Shown here: in pieces, positions 18,012 to 26,184 of the stretch
Layout of the letters: every line of letters starts with the position of its first letter
Position numbering within the stretch: the stretch's first letter is position 1
DNA from: Alphaproteobacteria bacterium
Lineage (GTDB): Bacteria; Pseudomonadota; Alphaproteobacteria; Micropepsales; Micropepsaceae
Direction: 5' to 3'
DNA length: 64,000 nt
Assembly (NCBI GenBank): GCA_017983635.1
Contig: JAGOBA010000010.1
Span: 1 to 64,000, forward strand
Translations under genes and position numbers: made by a program
The notes under the pieces: model-generated
What the model was told of the DNA's origin: nothing
Database searches by the model: none
What the model saw: the letters and a program-made list of their open reading frames with translations, nothing else

Positions 18012-19307
18012 CTACCCCGCCACCCGCCGCAGCGGCGCGCGCGAGGCGAGCACCTTGTCGATGCGGCGGCCGTCGAGATCCAGCACCTCGAACCGCCAGC
18101 CGTTCGCCTCCAGCGTCTCGCCGACATGCGGAATGCGCCCGAACTTGTCGAGCAAGAACCCCGCCACAGTCTGATAGCTGCGGTCCGGCGCCAGCCTGAG
18201 GCCGAGAAGATCGTCGAGCTCGTCCACCGGCATCGCGCCCGCGATCAGCCACGAGCCGTCCGGCCGCTTCACCGCCTTCGGTTCGTCTTCGTCCTCATGA
18301 CCGCGGAACGACCCGGCGATCGTCTCCAACAAGTCCGCCGGCGTGACCAGCCCCTGAAACGCACCATACTCGTCATGCACCAGCGCCATCGGAATCTCCG
18401 CCGCGCGCAACCGCTCCAGCACGTCGAGCGCGTCCGCCGAATCCGGAATGATCGTGGCCGGATGCACCCGCGCGCGAATGTCGAACGGCCGCCCGGCCAG
18501 CGCATCTGCGAGCAGCTCGCGCACCTGCACGATGCCCATCACGGCATCGATGGACCCTTCGCCCACCGGCAGCCGCGAATGCGCCGTCTCGCTCAGCGCC
18601 GCCTTGATCTCCGCTTCGCTCTGCGCGAGGTCGATCCAGGCGACATCCATTCGCGGCGTCATCACGCCGGTCACAGGCCGCGCACCCAGGCGCAACACGC
18701 CTGAGATCATCTGCTTCTCGCTCGCCTCCAACGAACCGCTGCGCTCTGCCTCGGCGATCAGCGCCTTCACGTCCTCCGTCGACACGCTCTCGTCCGACTT
18801 CGTGGTCAACCCAAAGAGCGCGAACGCCCCGCGCGAGGTCGCCTGCAGCAACCACACCAACGGCCACGCCGCCTGCGCCAGAAACGCCATCAACGGCGCC
18901 GTGTTGCAGGCGATCCGCTCCGGATGCATGAGCGCAAGTTGCTTTGGCAACAATTCGCCGAACACGATCGACAGAAACGTCACCGCGGTAATCACAAGCC
19001 CAAAGCCGACCGTCTCCGCGATCAACTCGCCCATCCCCCACGTCATCAACCAGGCGCTGAACCCCTTTGCGATCGTGGCCCCGGAAAACGCGCCAGCGAT
19101 CACGCCAATCAGCGTGATCCCGATTTGCACGGTGGAGAGAAACCGCCCGGGCTCGGTCGCCAGCGTGAGCGCTCGCTTCGCGCCGCGCACGTTCGCGTCC
19201 GCAAAGGCACGCAACCGTACCCGCCGCGACGACACGACCGAAAGTTCGGCCATCGCAAACAACCCGTTCAGCGCGATCAGCGCCAACACGATCAAAATCT
19301 CAATCAC
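18012..19307 (-). CDS. CNNM/CorC (HlyC/TlyC) family membrane protein
   Basis: A 431-residue protein with an N-terminal DUF21/CNNM membrane domain (four hydrophobic segments in residues 1-160), a CBS pair (about 190-325, with PRMDVAWIDL and the MALVHDEYGAFQGLVTPADLL block) and a C-terminal CorC_HlyC domain. Relatives are linked to Mg2+/Co2+ export and magnesium homeostasis; older 'hemolysin' labels are misleading. No start problem: the first residues are a membrane helix (IEILIVLALIALNGLFAMAE). Confidence 0.88.
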   Translation of the reverse strand: MIEILIVLALIALNGLFAMAELSVVSSRRVRLRAFADANVRGAKRALTLATEPGRFLSTVQIGITLIGVIAGAFSGATIAKGFSAWLMTWGMGELIAETVGFGLVITAVTFLSIVFGELLPKQLALMHPERIACNTAPLMAFLAQAAWPLVWLLQATSRGAFALFGLTTKSDESVSTEDVKALIAEAERSGSLEASEKQMISGVLRLGARPVTGVMTPRMDVAWIDLAQSEAEIKAALSETAHSRLPVGEGSIDAVMGIVQVRELLADALAGRPFDIRARVHPATIIPDSADALDVLERLRAAEIPMALVHDEYGAFQGLVTPADLLETIAGSFRGHEDEDEPKAVKRPDGSWLIAGAMPVDELDDLLGLRLAPDRSYQTVAGFLLDKFGRIPHVGETLEANGWRFEVLDLDGRRIDKVLASRAPLRRVAG

Positions 19308-19415
19308 TTCGGTCCTCGAAAGATAGCGCCGAGGTCATAGCACGCGCGGCGAAGGGGGGGAGGGCGCGCCCCAATTTTCCTGTATATAGGCGCCTCACCG
19401 AGGAGCGAGGCGCCA

Positions 19416-19871
19416 ATGCGCGACTGGAAACTGCCGTGGAACGCCGCCTGCCTGTGCGGCCGGGTAACGATGCGCGTCACCGCGCCGCCGATGCTCACGA
19501 TGGCCTGCCACTGCAAAGGTTGTCAGAAACTGACCAGCGGCCCGTACTCGCTGTCGTGTCTGCTACCGGCCGCCGGTTTCGAAGTGTCGGGCGAAACCGT
19601 GCTCGGCGGCCTGCAGACTGTTCATCGCCATCACTACTGTGCGTTCTGCAAGAACTGGCTCTTCACAGTCCCCGAAGGCATGGACGGCCGGTTCGTGAAC
19701 CTGCGCCCGACGATGCTCGACGACACCAGTTGGCTAACCCCGTTCGTCGACATCGCCGCCGCCGGCAAACTCCCCGGCGTCGTCAGCGGCGCGAAACGCA
19801 GCTTCGACAACTTCCCCGACATGCCTCAATTCATGTCCCTGATCCAAGACTTCACAGAAGCCGACGCGTAA
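19416..19871 (+). CDS. GFA / CENP-V domain protein
   Basis: A 151-residue zinc-binding protein of the glutathione-dependent formaldehyde-activating (Mss4-like) fold. Zinc and structural cysteines are visible in CLCGRVTMRV, CHCKGCQKLTSGPYS and YCAFCKNWLF. Members are often called S-(hydroxymethyl)glutathione synthase, but most have no proven activity. The start at 19416 is preceded by GAGGAGCGAGG, a plausible ribosome site. It stands alone between convergent genes. Confidence 0.85.
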   Translation: MRDWKLPWNAACLCGRVTMRVTAPPMLTMACHCKGCQKLTSGPYSLSCLLPAAGFEVSGETVLGGLQTVHRHHYCAFCKNWLFTVPEGMDGRFVNLRPTMLDDTSWLTPFVDIAAAGKLPGVVSGAKRSFDNFPDMPQFMSLIQDFTEADA

Positions 19872-19876
19872 TCTCC

Positions 19877-19953
19877 CTAGGAGCGCCGGCGTCCCAGCCC
19901 GCCATTCTTGTCTGGGGCCGCGGGCTTCCAGCCCGCTCTCTTCTAGATCAACG
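19877..19953. repeat. GC-rich stop-codon-adjacent repeat, family B copy 1
   Basis: Two related units in a row: a GGAGCGCCGGCGTCCCAGCC unit and a GGGGCCGCGGGCTTCCAGCC unit followed by CGCTCTCTT. They start about 5 bp after the stop of the GFA gene. Related copies, CCTGGGACCGCGGGCGTCCC at 35131-35225 and CCTGGGACCGCCGGCATCCC at 58615-58660, also follow stop codons directly. Each unit can fold on itself (CGCGGGC / GCCCGC). Confidence 0.75.
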
Positions 19954-20039
19954 CTGCAAGAAAGATTTGATACACACGGCCAACGTAGCTCCAGCGAAGG
20001 GGCCGCGCTCCCGGGTGTGCCAAGTCCCGACACGTCGCG

Positions 20040-21875
20040 TCAAAAGTTCGCCGCGTCCAGCATCATCAGCCCGTCCGCCCCAGCCTTCACGCGCTCGGCG
20101 AGGCTGGCCGTGTCCGGCATCAGGCGTTCCATCCAGAACCGCGCACTCACGAGTTTCGCTTCATAGAACGCCGGGTTGCCGGTCTTCGCGGCGAGCTTCG
20201 CCTGCGCGGCCTTCGCCTGACGCGCCCAGAGCCAGCCCACGACCACGAGCCCGAACATGCGTAGATAGTCGACGCTTGCCGCACCCGCATTGTCCGGGTT
20301 CTTGATGCCGTTCTGCGCGAGCCACATTGTGGCGTCCTGCAATCGCGCGAGGCCGGCCTTCACCGGTTCGACGAACGGCTTCATCTCGTCCGACGTTTCC
20401 GCCGAGAGGAACGCGTTGATCTTGCCGAACAGCGCAAACGGCGCGCGTCCGCCCGCGCGGCCGAGCTTGCGGCCGACGAGATCCAGCGCCTGCACGCCGT
20501 TCGCGCCCTCATAGGTCTGGTTGATGCGCGCATCGCGCACGAACTGTTCCATGCCGTGATCGCGGATGTAACCATGTCCCCCGAACACTTGCATCGCCGC
20601 GTTCGCCGCGTCGAAGCCCATGTCGGTGCAGAACGCCTTGATCACCGGCGTCAGCAGATCGCCGATGTCCGCCGCCTCTTGCTTCTCCGCATCGCTGCGC
20701 CCCGAACTCGCAATGCCGAGCTGCAGCGAAATATAGGTCGCAAGTGCGCGCCCGCCTTCCGCCGCGACCCGCGCGAACATCAGCATGCGCCGCACGTCCG
20801 GATGCACGATCAACGGATCGGCGGGTTTGTCCAGCGCCTTCGGTCCGGTCAGCGCGCGGCCGACGAGCCGCTCCTTCGCGTAAGTAACCGCGTTCTGATA
20901 CGCGACCTCGGCGATCGCCACACCTTGAATGCCGACGCCGAGACGCGCCGCATTCATCATGCCGAACATGCCCTTCATGCCGGCCGATGACGATCCCTTC
21001 TCGCCCGCCGCCTTCGGCTGAGGCTTCGGCCCAAGCCGCCAGGCCTTCGCCTCGTCGAAGTTGAGCACGGCGGTCGCGTTCGCCTTGATGCCCATCTTCT
21101 TTTCGATCGAGCCCGTGAACACGCCGTTGCGCGCGCCCATCGTGCCGTCCTCGTTCACCAGGAACTTCGGCACCATGAAGAAGTTCACGGTCGAAAGATC
21201 ATCGGCGGTCTTCCCGTTCTCATCCGGGATCTTCGCGATCACCATATGGATGATGTTGTCGGTCAAATCCTGATCGCCGCCGGAGATGAATATCTTCGTG
21301 CCCGAAAGCTTGTACGTGCCGTCCGGCTGTTCCACCGCTTTCGTCTTCATCAGGCGCAAATCGGTCCCGCAATGCGGCTCGGTCAGACACATCGTGCCTG
21401 CCCAGTCGCCGGCCACCATGCGCTTGACGATATGCTCGCGCATCCACGGCGCGCCGGTCGCGGCCAACGCCGAGTAGGCCGCCGACGTCAACCCCGGATA
21501 CATCGCAAACGCTTGGTTGGCGGAGAACGCCATCTCCGTTACCGCGAACGTCAACAGGATCGGCAACCCCGCGCCGCCATATTGCTCCGGCACGGCGAGC
21601 CGGTTCCAACCCGCCTCGCGATAGGCGTTCCAGGCTTCCTTGAAACCCTTCGGCGTACGCACGACGCCGTTCTCGAAGTGGCACCCTTCTTCGTCGCCCG
21701 ATTGGTTGATCGGCTGCAGCACTTCCTCGACGAACTTGCCCGCACCTTCCAGCACGTCGTGCACGGTTTCCCGGTCGAGCTCCTTATAGCCCGGCACATC
21801 GGCGTACTTGTCGATCTCGTGCACGTCGAAAAGCAGAAACTCGAAATCCGCAACCGGCGCTTTATAGGAGGGCAT
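20040..21875 (-). CDS. Acyl-CoA dehydrogenase with C-terminal extension (DmdC/AcdA-like)
   Basis: A 611-residue flavoprotein of the long acyl-CoA dehydrogenase type that includes 3-methylmercaptopropionyl-CoA dehydrogenases. The N-terminal helix block opens SYKAPVADFEFLLFDVHEID, typical of the family. FAD/substrate motifs MCLTEPHCGTDL and GTKIFISGGDQDL are in the middle, and TYEGANGVQALDL near residue 455 carries the expected catalytic glutamate. The C-terminal Acyl-CoA_dh_C domain covers the last 120 residues. ATG 21875 is chosen: the upstream open frame to 22244 is antisense to the galactosidase gene and low in homology-like content. It should catalyse the first beta-oxidation step on an unknown acyl-CoA. 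Confidence 0.88.
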   Translation of the reverse strand: MPSYKAPVADFEFLLFDVHEIDKYADVPGYKELDRETVHDVLEGAGKFVEEVLQPINQSGDEEGCHFENGVVRTPKGFKEAWNAYREAGWNRLAVPEQYGGAGLPILLTFAVTEMAFSANQAFAMYPGLTSAAYSALAATGAPWMREHIVKRMVAGDWAGTMCLTEPHCGTDLRLMKTKAVEQPDGTYKLSGTKIFISGGDQDLTDNIIHMVIAKIPDENGKTADDLSTVNFFMVPKFLVNEDGTMGARNGVFTGSIEKKMGIKANATAVLNFDEAKAWRLGPKPQPKAAGEKGSSSAGMKGMFGMMNAARLGVGIQGVAIAEVAYQNAVTYAKERLVGRALTGPKALDKPADPLIVHPDVRRMLMFARVAAEGGRALATYISLQLGIASSGRSDAEKQEAADIGDLLTPVIKAFCTDMGFDAANAAMQVFGGHGYIRDHGMEQFVRDARINQTYEGANGVQALDLVGRKLGRAGGRAPFALFGKINAFLSAETSDEMKPFVEPVKAGLARLQDATMWLAQNGIKNPDNAGAASVDYLRMFGLVVVGWLWARQAKAAQAKLAAKTGNPAFYEAKLVSARFWMERLMPDTASLAERVKAGADGLMMLDAANF

Positions 21876-21961
21876 ATGTCTCGTCCACGATTTGGGGTCT
21901 AAGCGAGCGTTTGTATAGCTCGCGCCTTGGAAAATGAAGCCATCGTTTCGGCAGCAGGGCG

Positions 21962-24037
21962 CTACGGAACGACGCTCGCATGCAGCAGCAACGAACTCTC
22001 GGGCCTTGGGAGATAAAGCTCGAGCCCCCGCTGGGCAAGGACTTGGCCGCCGAGCGTCAGCACCCCGGTCTTGAGCGCCGGCGCTAGCGTCACCTCGGCG
22101 CTGGGCGTGACCGGCGCGACGGCGCTCAGCCGGTACGTAGCGTCCGCCTTCAGCCCCGGCCACTTCAGCACCGTCCCGCGCCCAAGCTCCGCCGACCCTG
22201 TCCGAACCACCAGTGCCAGAGCCTCCGACGCGGACGTCACGCAAACCCCCACATGATCGACGCCCGGCGACAGCCGCCAGTAGCGGCCGGAATGCAGCAA
22301 CCCGCGAAAGCGTTTGTAGGTCGCAATATGCTGCGCCAGCCGCTGCGCCTCTGTCTCGCTCAACTGTCGCAGATCGAGTTCAAGCCCCATATGCCCGAAC
22401 GTCGCCACATGCGCGCGCAGGTCGAGACCCAACTTGCGCCCGGTCGTGTGACATGTCGCCGGTCCCACATGCACGCCCGCCACCTCCGGCGGAAGAAACA
22501 AGTTCGCATTGCGCTGAATGTCGAACCGGTCGAGCGCATCGTTCGAGTCCGACACCCACACCCGTTCGTTGCGCGTGAGCATCCCCCAATCGCAGCGCCC
22601 GCCGCCGCTCGCGCACGCTTCGATCTCGACCCCCGGATGCGCCGCGCGCAAGCGGTCGATCAGTGCATAGACCGCGCGCACCTGCGCCCCATGATCCGGC
22701 ACCGCCGCCCGCGAGACGCCCGTCACGTCGCGGTTCATATCCCATTTCAGATATTGGATCGGATGCTCGCTCAAGAGCGCGTTCAGCCGCTCGACGATAT
22801 GCTCAAACGCCTCCGGCACCGTGAGGTCCAGCACCGCCTGATGCCGTTGCAGCAATAGTGATCCATCCGCCTCGCGCCGCAACCACGACGGATGCGCCCA
22901 CGCGAGCTCGCTTTCCGGGTTGATCATCTCAGGCTCGACCCAAAGGCCGAACTGCAACCCCTTCAACCGCACCGCCGCGATCAACGGCCCAAGACCTTGC
23001 GGATATTTCTTTCGGTCCGCCACCCAATCGCCAAGGCTGGTGTGATCGTTGTCGCGACCCTTAAACCACCCGTCGTCCAGCACGAAGCGCTCCGCACCCA
23101 CTTCCGCGGCCCGTTGCGCCAGCTCGGCCAGCGCCGCCTCGTCGTGTTTGAAGTAAACCGCCTCCCATGTGTTGAAGTTCACCGGCCGCGGCCGCCGCAC
23201 ATTCGACGGCAAGCGCGACCGCAGATGCGCATGAAAACTCTGCATCACCCCGTTCAGCCCGCGTGGCGAGAAGGCCGCATACGCCCACGGACTCTCGTAC
23301 GGCTCGCCCGGCACATCGCCGTCAGGATGCAACTCGCCGGCGAGAACGACGGTCTCGCCCTCGCGCAACCGCTCGACGGTCATCCGATGGCTCCCCGACC
23401 ACCCCAACGTAACGCCGAACACCGCACCTTCGTTGTCGCCGAATCCGGGGACACCGATGAACGCGCCCGGAAAACGATCATGCCCCGGCCGGCCGCGCCG
23501 GCTCTCGAACGTCAGAGCGCCGGTGCCAAGGCGCTGTCGCTGTGCCGCAAACTCGCGCGCCCAATCGCCGCCGAACGACAACACCTCACTTGTCCACGAC
23601 GGCAACACGAACGCCGCCGCCGCAATCGCGCCCAAGCCGTCCGGAAACCCATTCGCCCGCATCCGCGTCGCGAGCACACCATCCGCCGACATCTCATAGT
23701 CGACGGCAATCGACGCCTGCTCCGCCGCCGAAAGCTTCAGCGTGAATCCGCGCGCCGTCAGATCGGCGCCGACAAACCGCCAACTCTCGCTCAGCGTCGG
23801 CGCGCAGGCGGGCGTCCCGAAATAGCCGCTCTCCAACCCCGGCACCACGCAAGGCGGGCAGGGTGCATCGAGCCTGGCACCCCACATAACCACCGGCGCC
23901 GCCGCGACCAGCGCCTCGAAGTTCGGATCGTCGCCAAGGTTCGCGCCGAAATGCACCACCCGCGGTAGCGCCGCCCCGCCCGGCGCCGTGTCGACCACCA
24001 GCGACGTCTCGCCGCCGCTCAAATAGAGAAAGCGCAT
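21962..24037 (-). CDS. GH36 alpha-galactosidase
   Basis: A 691-residue glycoside hydrolase family 36 protein that releases terminal alpha-galactose. The nucleophile aspartate is in KWDMNRDV near residue 431 and the acid/base aspartate in SDSNDALDRF near residue 496. The flanking motifs WVEPEMINPES and GGGRCDWGM are intact. An N-terminal beta-sandwich (about 1-320) and a short C-terminal beta domain complete the usual layout. No signal peptide is seen, so it acts in the cytoplasm. Its start codon shares a base with the stop of the upstream enoyl-CoA hydratase gene (TGATG), so the two are coupled although their functions do not obviously match. Confidence 0.92.
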   Translation of the reverse strand: MRFLYLSGGETSLVVDTAPGGAALPRVVHFGANLGDDPNFEALVAAAPVVMWGARLDAPCPPCVVPGLESGYFGTPACAPTLSESWRFVGADLTARGFTLKLSAAEQASIAVDYEMSADGVLATRMRANGFPDGLGAIAAAAFVLPSWTSEVLSFGGDWAREFAAQRQRLGTGALTFESRRGRPGHDRFPGAFIGVPGFGDNEGAVFGVTLGWSGSHRMTVERLREGETVVLAGELHPDGDVPGEPYESPWAYAAFSPRGLNGVMQSFHAHLRSRLPSNVRRPRPVNFNTWEAVYFKHDEAALAELAQRAAEVGAERFVLDDGWFKGRDNDHTSLGDWVADRKKYPQGLGPLIAAVRLKGLQFGLWVEPEMINPESELAWAHPSWLRREADGSLLLQRHQAVLDLTVPEAFEHIVERLNALLSEHPIQYLKWDMNRDVTGVSRAAVPDHGAQVRAVYALIDRLRAAHPGVEIEACASGGGRCDWGMLTRNERVWVSDSNDALDRFDIQRNANLFLPPEVAGVHVGPATCHTTGRKLGLDLRAHVATFGHMGLELDLRQLSETEAQRLAQHIATYKRFRGLLHSGRYWRLSPGVDHVGVCVTSASEALALVVRTGSAELGRGTVLKWPGLKADATYRLSAVAPVTPSAEVTLAPALKTGVLTLGGQVLAQRGLELYLPRPESSLLLHASVVP

Positions 24038-24825
24038 CAGGCGTCCTTGTACTGCGGCGTGCGCTTTTCCAGGAACGCGCGAATGCCTTCGCCGAAATCG
24101 GCCGTCTGGGCGCAGAGAATCTGATTGCGATCCTCCATCGCGACCGCGGCCTCAAGGCTCCCCGCATCGACGCTCATATTCAGACACTCCTTCGTCATCC
24201 GAAGGCCAAGCGGCGACGTCGTCAGCATTTCCTCAAGATAAGGCCGCACAGCCTCTTCCATCTTGTCGTCGGGCACCACCTCGCTGACGAGCCCAACACG
24301 CAACGCCCGCTCCGCATTGATAAATCGTCCGGTGAGCATCAGCTCCGAAGCGACGGACACGCCGACCAAGCGCGGCAAGAAATACGACACACCGATATCG
24401 CAGGCCGACAACCCGATCCGAATGAACGCCGCATTCATCCTGGCACTCTGGCCCGCAATCCGAACATCGCTTGCCAACGCCAGCGCAAAACCACCGCCAC
24501 ACGCCGGCCCATGCACAAGCGAAACGATCGGCTGCGGACATCGCCGCATCCGCATCACGATCTCACTGATCCGCCGCTGCGAAGTGAGCCCCGTTTGCGG
24601 CGTCCGCGGACCGTTATCGCGCTCTTTGAGATCAAGCCCCGCGCAGTACGCTCGCCCAGCCCCCCGCATCACCACGACACGCACCGACTTGTCCCAATAG
24701 AGCGCCTGGAAATAGTCGAGCAACTCATCAACAAGCCGTTTGTTCAGCGCATTTAAACTGTCCGGCCGATTGAGCGTCACCCAATCAACCGGCCCCTCCT
24801 TGCGCACCGCAATCGTCTCATACAT
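24037..24825 (-). CDS. Enoyl-CoA hydratase/isomerase family protein
   Basis: A 262-residue crotonase-fold enzyme. The acyl-CoA oxyanion region is seen in AYCAGLDLKE and GPACGGGFALALASD. The catalytic region reads IGLSACDIGVSYFLPR, a variant common in mycobacterial-type EchA proteins, and it lacks the usual PE..LG pattern, so the exact activity (hydratase, isomerase or another) is open. ATG 24825 is preferred to GTG 24837 because a GAGGA ribosome site lies just upstream. It is the first gene of a pair with the galactosidase and diverges from btuF. Confidence 0.8.
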   Translation of the reverse strand: MYETIAVRKEGPVDWVTLNRPDSLNALNKRLVDELLDYFQALYWDKSVRVVVMRGAGRAYCAGLDLKERDNGPRTPQTGLTSQRRISEIVMRMRRCPQPIVSLVHGPACGGGFALALASDVRIAGQSARMNAAFIRIGLSACDIGVSYFLPRLVGVSVASELMLTGRFINAERALRVGLVSEVVPDDKMEEAVRPYLEEMLTTSPLGLRMTKECLNMSVDAGSLEAAVAMEDRNQILCAQTADFGEGIRAFLEKRTPQYKDA

Positions 24826-24876
24826 AGCGTTCCTCACACTGGCGATTTCGCATCGGACTCACTATAGAGCATCCGC

Positions 24877-25950
24877 ATGTTCATTCGCGCGTTCATTCTA
24901 GCCGCAATCCTCGCGTCCCCCCTTTCCCTTGCGGAGGATGTACGCACGAAACACTCGTCCGCGAGCGAGGCGTCTGCAAACTTTCGAGCGCTTCCCCCCT
25001 TGAGGGGGAAGCTGGCGCGCGCGGAACGCGCGCGACTGATGGGGGGGCTTCGCACGCCGACCGCCCCCCATCCGTCTCGCCGCGTTCCGCGGCGATCCAC
25101 CTTCCCCCTCAAGGGGGGAAGGGCTGATCTTGGCAGCGGTTCAATTCCTTCTTCTTCCAAACCCGCGCGCATCGTCTCCACCAACGTCTGCGCCGACCAA
25201 CTCGCGCTTGCGCTTGCCGATCGCGGCCGCGTGATTTCGGTTTCGCGCATGGCGATCGAGCCGCAGATCTCGAACTTCGCCGATGCCGCGCGCGGAATCG
25301 CTATCAACCACGCCCGCGCGGAAGAAATCGTCGAACTCAAGCCCGATCTCATCTTGGGCGACATCTACACCGGCAAAGGCGCGAACCGCCTGGCGCAGAC
25401 ACTCGGCGTCCCCGTGCACATCATCGGTTTCGCCGCATCGCTCGAAGACGTTCGTCAAATCATCCGCGACGCCGCGAAGGCGCTCGGCGAACCCGAGCGC
25501 GGCGAAACGCTCATCGCAAACATGAGCACCCGAATCACCAAAACCCATTCCCCAAACACCAAAACCGTCACAGCGCTCGTCTACGAACCCAACGGCATCA
25601 CCACCTCCACGGGCACGCTCACCCACGACATTCTGACGACCGCCGGCCTCACGAACATCGCGCCGAAACTCATGCACGGCAGCTACGGCAGCGTGCCGCT
25701 CGAAGCCGTCGTCGCCGCTGCGCCGCAGCTTTTGATCCTCGACGACTCCTATGCCGGCACCTCAAGCCGCGCGCAAAGCACCCTGCGCCACCCGGCGCTC
25801 AAGAGCCTTGAGGGCAAGACCGCGCGCTACGACATGCCCTCGCGCCTCTGGCTCTGCCCCGGCCCCTGGGTCGCCGAAGCGGTCGAGCGTCTGGCCGAAG
25901 AGCGCGCCCGCCTGGGCCGCACGCTTGCACCGGCTGCGAAAGCGGAGTAA
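24877..25950 (+). CDS. btuF: Cobalamin ABC transporter substrate-binding protein, BtuF-like, with in-frame palindrome
   Basis: A 357-residue periplasmic binding protein of the BtuF/FecB-like fold. A signal peptide (FIRAFILAAILASPLSLA) is followed by about 70 residues without homology-like content, then the usual mature start SKPARIVSTNVCADQLALAL. The domain contains LKPDLILGDIYTG and the C-terminal lobe QLLILDDSYAG. The extra N-terminal stretch is largely the translation of a 133-bp palindromic repeat (24990-25122) with no stop codon, making the protein about 50 residues longer than expected. The cobalamin riboswitch and btuC, btuD follow, so vitamin B12 is the probable ligand. Confidence 0.82.
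   Translation: MFIRAFILAAILASPLSLAEDVRTKHSSASEASANFRALPPLRGKLARAERARLMGGLRTPTAPHPSRRVPRRSTFPLKGGRADLGSGSIPSSSKPARIVSTNVCADQLALALADRGRVISVSRMAIEPQISNFADAARGIAINHARAEEIVELKPDLILGDIYTGKGANRLAQTLGVPVHIIGFAASLEDVRQIIRDAAKALGEPERGETLIANMSTRITKTHSPNTKTVTALVYEPNGITTSTGTLTHDILTTAGLTNIAPKLMHGSYGSVPLEAVVAAAPQLLILDDSYAGTSSRAQSTLRHPALKSLEGKTARYDMPSRLWLCPGPWVAEAVERLAEERARLGRTLAPAAKAE
24990..25122. repeat. Palindromic repeat inserted inside btuF
   Basis: Two arms of about 60 bp form an imperfect palindrome. The outer arms CTTCCCCCCTTGAGGGGGAA and the matching TTCCCCCTCAAGGGGGGAAG are each palindromic themselves. Next come inner GCGGAACGCG-type blocks and GATGGGGGG / CCCCCCATC blocks around an AT-poor centre. 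This sequence type is a common intergenic repeat in alphaproteobacteria. Here it lies between the signal peptide and mature domain of BtuF, open throughout in the btuF frame, where it is read as LPPLRGK...FPLKGGR. Confidence 0.85.
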
Positions 25951-25960
25951 CCCCGTCTTG

Positions 25961-26105
25961 CTATCCGGTTTAGGGAACGCGGTGCGAAACCGCGGCTGCC
26001 CCCGCAACTGTTAGCGGCGAGCGTCGTCGAACAAGCCACTGAAGCATCCGCTTTGGGAAGGCCGGCGAAGCACTTGAGCCGTGAGCCAGGAAACCTGCCG
26101 GAAAG
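25961..26105 (+). ncRNA. Cobalamin riboswitch aptamer
   Basis: Conserved elements in order: P1 5' strand TCCGG (25964-25968), AGGGAACGCGGTGCGAAACCG, then GCTGCCCCCGCAACTGT, the GCCACTG and GGGAAGGC pair, and the B12 box AGCCAGGAAACCTGCCG at 26084-26100. P1 closes with CCGGA at 26098-26102. Downstream, CGTCGCG (26152-26158) and CGCGACG (26171-26177) form a hairpin directly before the GAGG ribosome site of btuC, a probable expression platform acting on translation. The aptamer begins about 10 bp after the btuF stop, so it governs btuC and btuD rather than btuF. Confidence 0.95.
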
Positions 26106-26184
26106 CGTCGTCCATCCGCGGGCCGGGGTGCGCCAACGGATACGGGTCAACCGTCGCGGCGACTGACGAACGCGACGTGAGGCT

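Noticed and set aside
21876-22244. N-terminal extension of the acyl-CoA dehydrogenase to 22244
   Set aside because: The extension overlaps the galactosidase 3' end and has no family-like content; the protein family begins at the ATG at 21875.
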